From: Metaphire vulgaris
Lineage: Eukaryota; Annelida; Clitellata; Crassiclitellata; Megascolecidae
Direction of reading: 5' to 3'
Assembly (NCBI GenBank): GCA_018105865.1
Contig: CM030867.1
Span: forward strand, 4,467,869 to 4,531,868
DNA length: 64,000 bases
Shown: positions 51,001 to 57,000 of the stretch, piece after piece
Position numbering within the stretch: the first letter of the stretch is position 1
How the letters are laid out: every line of letters begins with the position of its first letter
The notes under the pieces: generated by a model
Told to the model about the DNA's origin: nothing
Seen by the model: the letters and a program-made list of their open reading frames with translations, nothing else
Database searches by the model: none
Made by a program: the position numbers and the translations under genes

Positions 51001-54000
51001 TTAATATTAGTATAGGTTATACTAAATTAGTATAGGTTATGTAACAACGTTACTTGCCACCGCCCCTTACCACATTCAGCCCAGAGGCACTGGCCTCACT
51101 TGCCTCATGGTCATGCGCCCATGGTGGTTATGATGGAAAGAGTACTATTTTACCTTTGCATTAATTATACACTTACTACAGAATTGATGGCAGCGTAATG
51201 GAAATGGGATGTATTCATAAGGTCTTCTTGCAGCCTGTGGGATTGCATTAGCATTATGCCTGTGCTGGAACTTGAGAAATGGTTTCACACATATTTGAAT
51301 GCTTGTTGCCATAGTGGCACAGCATTTGGCAGAAACTGAGAAATTTTTTATATATAAAGTTGTATGTAGCCGTAATCAATTCCCTAACCAAATCTAATTG
51401 AACTGTTGATAGATACTGATATGAGTTTTTTTATATGAATGGAGTCTTTGTTTATTGTCTTATTTTTATGCATTTTTTTAAACAATTGATTTTATAACTT
51501 CAGAGTTTAAGTGAATTGTGCAGAGATCATGTTGGAGACATGATCAAGGAGTCAGCACTGGATTACGTACAGGATGTTGCCCTTGCAAAGGCTTGTCGTA
51601 AAGAGGTGGTATTCTAATATTCTGCCCTTTCTCTGCTGGCTATAAAATTGAATGGATGGGTGGAATAAGGAGTTAAATGCAGTTACCACCTTAATGGTGA
51701 GATTGTCAATTGAAGGGCCCAGAGGAATAAGGAAGTAAATCCAGTTACCCCATTAGTGTTGAAAATATCAGTTGAAGGGTCCGGTGCAGCGGTTCTCAAC
51801 CTGTGGGTCGCTACCCCGACGGGGGTTGGATGACAATTTGCCAGGGGTCGCCTGAAACCTTTGGAAATATGGGGTTGTCTCTTTTTTGATGTGCAAAACT
51901 TGTAATTGTGCAAAATTTTCCCATTGGTAGTGGCTAGTTTTTTTTACTATAATTGCCATTCGAGGATAGGCATTGCAGACAATTGAATCATAATGATTTC
52001 AAACATTCTAATTGTTATAGCATTATAGCTTTATTATTTTTAACAGTTTACATTATGAACAAAAGTGATTTTACAGTTGGGGGTCGCCACATCATGGGGA
52101 ATTGAATTGAAGGGGTCGCGGCACTATAAAGGTTGAGAACCGTTGGTCCGGTGAAATATGGAAGTAAATGCAGTTACCCCTCTTATTGTTATTGATACTC
52201 AAACCATTGGGGGGTCGGATACGGTTACCTCCTTATTCCACCCATCCATTCAATTATATTATCAGTTGCAAAAGACCTGAACTCTTAGGATTTATATGGC
52301 TCTTAGCAAATTTTGTCGTAATGCTTGCTAATAATAATAATGCCTGTTTATAGAATAGACTGTTGTTGACTGAATTTCTGTTATAGAGACAAACTGTGTC
52401 TGCTTTCTAATGAGGCTTTTTTACTGTAAATTAGAGGGCTGTGTGTGTTATTTGTAGCAGCATATTGTTTAGTAATTAGTGTAAGATGTTTATCTAAGGT
52501 CGGTCACACGAGGCAATCCAGAACTGTAGAACTCACTACCGGACTATGTCGCAAACTCTGACTCTCTTGGACTTTTCCTAAGTAATCTTAAGACTCACCT
52601 ATTCACCATCTGCTATATGTAGTATTGTAAAGTGCTCTTGTCTTTGGCCATTTTTGCCATGCTTACTGCGCTATAGAAATCATCTAGCTAATAATAATAA
52701 TAATAATAATAATAATAAGTATATAATAATTGTTTGTTGAATGTCTTTTAGATACAAGTGAACTGTTCAGGTGCTGCCATCATTGACCGCAATGACCCTG
52801 ATCGTGGAGCTGTTGAGCTGTGTCTTAAGGGCTTGATGATGAAGTCCTTGATTACTCGGAAGACTGATAATCCTTGCTGGCAGGTTGGCAGAATTTATCA
52901 TAATTGATGGTTTTGGTGAGAGTTTGAAATTCAGATTAAAGTCTTTTCTTTATTTGTGATGTGTTTGTATTGATATTAGATAGCGGTCTGCAAACATTTT
53001 TCATGAAGGACCAAATTTTGTAATATATTTTTTTTCATGGGTCATAGTTCAAATAAGATTTGAATGTTAAACAGCCTGTTATAAAGTACTTTTATAGTGA
53101 TTATGCACATATTTACAGTCATATCACTAACTAGACTGCTACAGAAAAAGATAAAAATGACGTGTAATATCGGCTTCTATTGCACAAAATTTTGCAATTG
53201 TACTATAATTTTATCTATGAAGTTCAAACATTGGCATAGCCTTGTTTCCAAAATTTGGAAACCATCAAGGCAGACAAGTGCAAAGGAGTGAAGTGTAGTA
53301 AGTTTCCCAGTATGGTCTGGGGAAGCCCCAGCCACAGAAACTTTTGAGAAATATTAAGAATTAAATTAAGCTCTGGTGCCAACTTTAGAGACTTTCCTTG
53401 TGGGTAAAACAGCTTGTTCAGGTCATTTATCCGGCAGCTTAACCCACCTCTTTCATCAAGCTATCACTTGTATATTTTAAATGGGTATGTAATATTGGGG
53501 CAGACTCACATTTGCAGACCAGTTCTTTGTTGTAGTTCCTTGTAAGGAATGCACATAAACACTTTTTAGGAGAAGCATTTGTTGAAAATTTTTTTTTAGA
53601 AAGTATCTCATGGGCCAACCAAATGACCTGTGTAGGACAGGGTTTGTAGATGACTGTTTTAGAGATTTTTTGAATGTTGAAAACTTTATTAAAAATTACA
53701 AGTTTGGTGCTTTTATTTGTATTAACTTGAAAAAAAAGTTGTTATTATTAAATTTGAATAAAATTTATAGTTTGTTAATATATGAGTATGATACATTTTT
53801 TTATTCATATTAATCTGCATATTCATATTATTTCAATTTGCAATTGTAAATGGTATCTTGTGTATTTTGCAAGTATTCTACTCTTCTTGTTATGGACTAA
53901 TTCACTTGACATGTACATTAAGTGGTTCGAGTTTGATAATTAGTTTGTACATAACTTTTATGCTGTTTCAGGAAGTTATTCGTGTTTTGGCTGAAGACAA

Positions 54001-57000
54001 AACTGATATTCATGTTGATCCAATTTTATACAGAACCTGCTCTATTGATCTTCTTCATGTGTGCAAAGGTGTTTCCAAAGGGGAAGGCCGTCGTAAGTTC
54101 ACCTTCAACCACAAGTCCAGTTTCTTACATTGCTGATTGTTACTGTATGCATTTCATTTGACAGTTATGTCAAAGCATGTGATTGTTGATGATTTTGTGA
54201 CTAATCACTGTGATATCTTGACTTATGTCCTTTCAGAGCATATAGATCATTGATCATGGATTTATACTGAATTCTAAAATCTAGTCATGTCTGACTCAGA
54301 GCAGCATCTGAATTGTGCTGTAAATCTTTTCTAGTTTGTCAAATGCTGCTGTCAGGACTATCACATTCATCATTTCACCAAGCCAGTTATTGCCATTGCA
54401 ATAACCCTTTATTGTTCTTGTTTCTCATTCTTGTTTGGTGATAACCATCAGTGACGAGAGAATTTTTATCCCGATATTTGGTGGTCGTATTATATGAGAT
54501 TGAATCATCCAAGTATTAGATTAGCTAGGTTGACAACATCAGAAAATGAACTACAGCATGGGGCCAAGGAAAGTGGAGGGAGAGTCTTCAATTCTGTAGC
54601 CAGTCACCACAAATTGATGATGACCACTGACCTACTTGAATTGCCATTATATGGTTTCCATCTCATGTGTTTCCAAGAGTGCGTTGGTCTGGAGCTGCTG
54701 TCAGTCTAATGCCAAAGACTGATGGCAGCATTGGCTCCACTATACATGAAGAGTCAAAGGACCTGGTTACAATTGTCTAGTGTGGTGGTTTAATTCATCT
54801 TTTTTATATCCGTCTGACCATTTAATGCTCGAATTTGACATAGATTTCATCTTTAGAAGGATTCCAGTCTCTGTCAGCCAGTCTTTGTCCAGGTCTCACA
54901 GCCATATAGCTTTAGAGGCAGTTTTTAGCAAGAGTAAATGTCAGTCTTTGTGTGGATGCATAGTGCACATTGATTCGGTGCATGGTCCAGCTGGTACATA
55001 CTACCTTGATGCTAGCCCAGTGCATAAATGAAGCTCACCATGACAGTTGAAATCAAAGGTGAGTGTTGAACCGTGGAAGCAGAAGTTAATCATTGCTGGC
55101 TCTTGCTGATCAGTGATGGTCAGATCACTAATATTTGGGCCTGAGGCAAGGTTCTGAATGTTCATCTTTGACCAGATTTTATTGGTTATTCAGTTTTAAG
55201 ATGCTATTTTTATTTCAATTATTTTATACAGATAGGTTATTTATTCATATCATTAAGTAATTTTTTGCATTGTTCATAACTGAACTTATGTAGAGTCACT
55301 TATGGGAATCACATCAGCCATAAGTCTTAATCTTATATAGTGAATGAACATAAACAGAGTTGGCATAAAGGCCTTATTATTATTATCGTATGCTTCAAGT
55401 GCTGAAAGAAGTCAGCCATTTGAATGCGACATCATTAGCTGAGTGCAATGTCTGAAGACCGCCATCCTCGAGTCTTGTTATAGGACAAGAGTCAACTATG
55501 TAATTAATTGTTTGCACTTCACCGCAGATACACAGATCTGAGTCGTCCAGTCCCCACTTCCGGCGACAGTATTTGTAGTGACCCTGCGCTGTCCGGAAGC
55601 GGTTCAACAGGCACCAAAGATGACGTGGCAGCAGTAGAGTAGTGTGCCAATGGCTACTATGGCTCGAGCCATGGGCGGCACACATGAAGGGGGTGGCAAA
55701 TTGAGCGGCGATGACTTTTTTGGGCTTGTCAGGCCATTTTATATAGAAAAAAACAAAAATTGCCCAAAATTTGCCAAATAACTTTCTTGCCCCCCCCCCA
55801 AGAAAAGTGAAATGACGCTACTGCAGCAGATTGGGGGCGGCATTTTTTCAGGAGCCATGGGCGGCACAAGACCACGCTACGCCACTGCATGGCAGGGTGT
55901 CGAATCCTGGTTGTCGGATAGCGGGATCTTCTACCAGATGGTAGTTGATCGCCTGGGCCGACTTCCAGTCAAGTATCCGCTGACCAACGACGTCTGTGGG
56001 TTCCTTGTTCAGCCGTAGGGGTGACGTGATTTGAGGCGGATTGGTAAAGTCCTTATGAAGTGGCCAGTTTTCATTTTCTGCCACCTTCTGCAGAAATTTG
56101 TCTACAGTGGCTGTGCGATGCAGATTTGGGGGCAGATGTTAGAGAGGACCGGTAGCCACGACAGTTCGGTTGGACGTAGAGTGCCAGTGATGATTCTCAT
56201 GGCAGAGTGCAGCTGAGTGTCGACGACTTTGGTGTAGGGGGAGCTGTACCAGACAGGGCAGCAGTTGAATAGCAGTGATAGGGCTGCCTGTCTCAGAGTG
56301 GTGGCGTTGGCTCCCCATGAGGATCCAGCGAGTTTCGACAGAAGATTTTTCCTGCTTTTCACTTTGCTGGCAAGCTTATTGAGGTGAGTTTTATAGCTCA
56401 AGGTTCTGTCGAGTGTGATGCCTAGATATACCGGATGCGGTTCATGTTTCAAATGATTTCCGTCCATGTGTATGTTCAGTTCATGATTTGCGTTGGTGTT
56501 GTGTAGGTGAAATACGCAAGAAATGGTCTTGGTGGGGTTCGGTTAAAGGCCTTGACCAGTCTTCTTCTTTTAGGTGCCATGCATTGCTGCGTCGGCGACC
56601 ATGGACTTCCACTTTTCGCGGTCTCTAGTGCTCCTCAAGAGTCCGATGTTATTTTCTATCTCCATTCCCTCTCTCATTCTGTCTGTGTATTTTATTCTTT
56701 GTTTTCTTCTTGATCTTTTGCCCTCCATCATGCCTGTCACCTTGACCAGTAAGCCATACATAAAGGCAATATATATGACAAATGGGCATAATGATGTTAA
56801 CTTGCATGCCAGATTTGTTTCATTGTATCATGAATGCAAGTAACTGCTTATTACATAATAAACATGTCATTTAATAATTGCTCTCAGGAGTGACAGTCTG
56901 CCATTATGATGGTGATTCACTGTTAATAGCCCTTTCTGTCAATTTGTATGGCTGGATCTGACTGAATCTGAGGTCTCTCACCAGGGTTTGAGTGTTGAGA

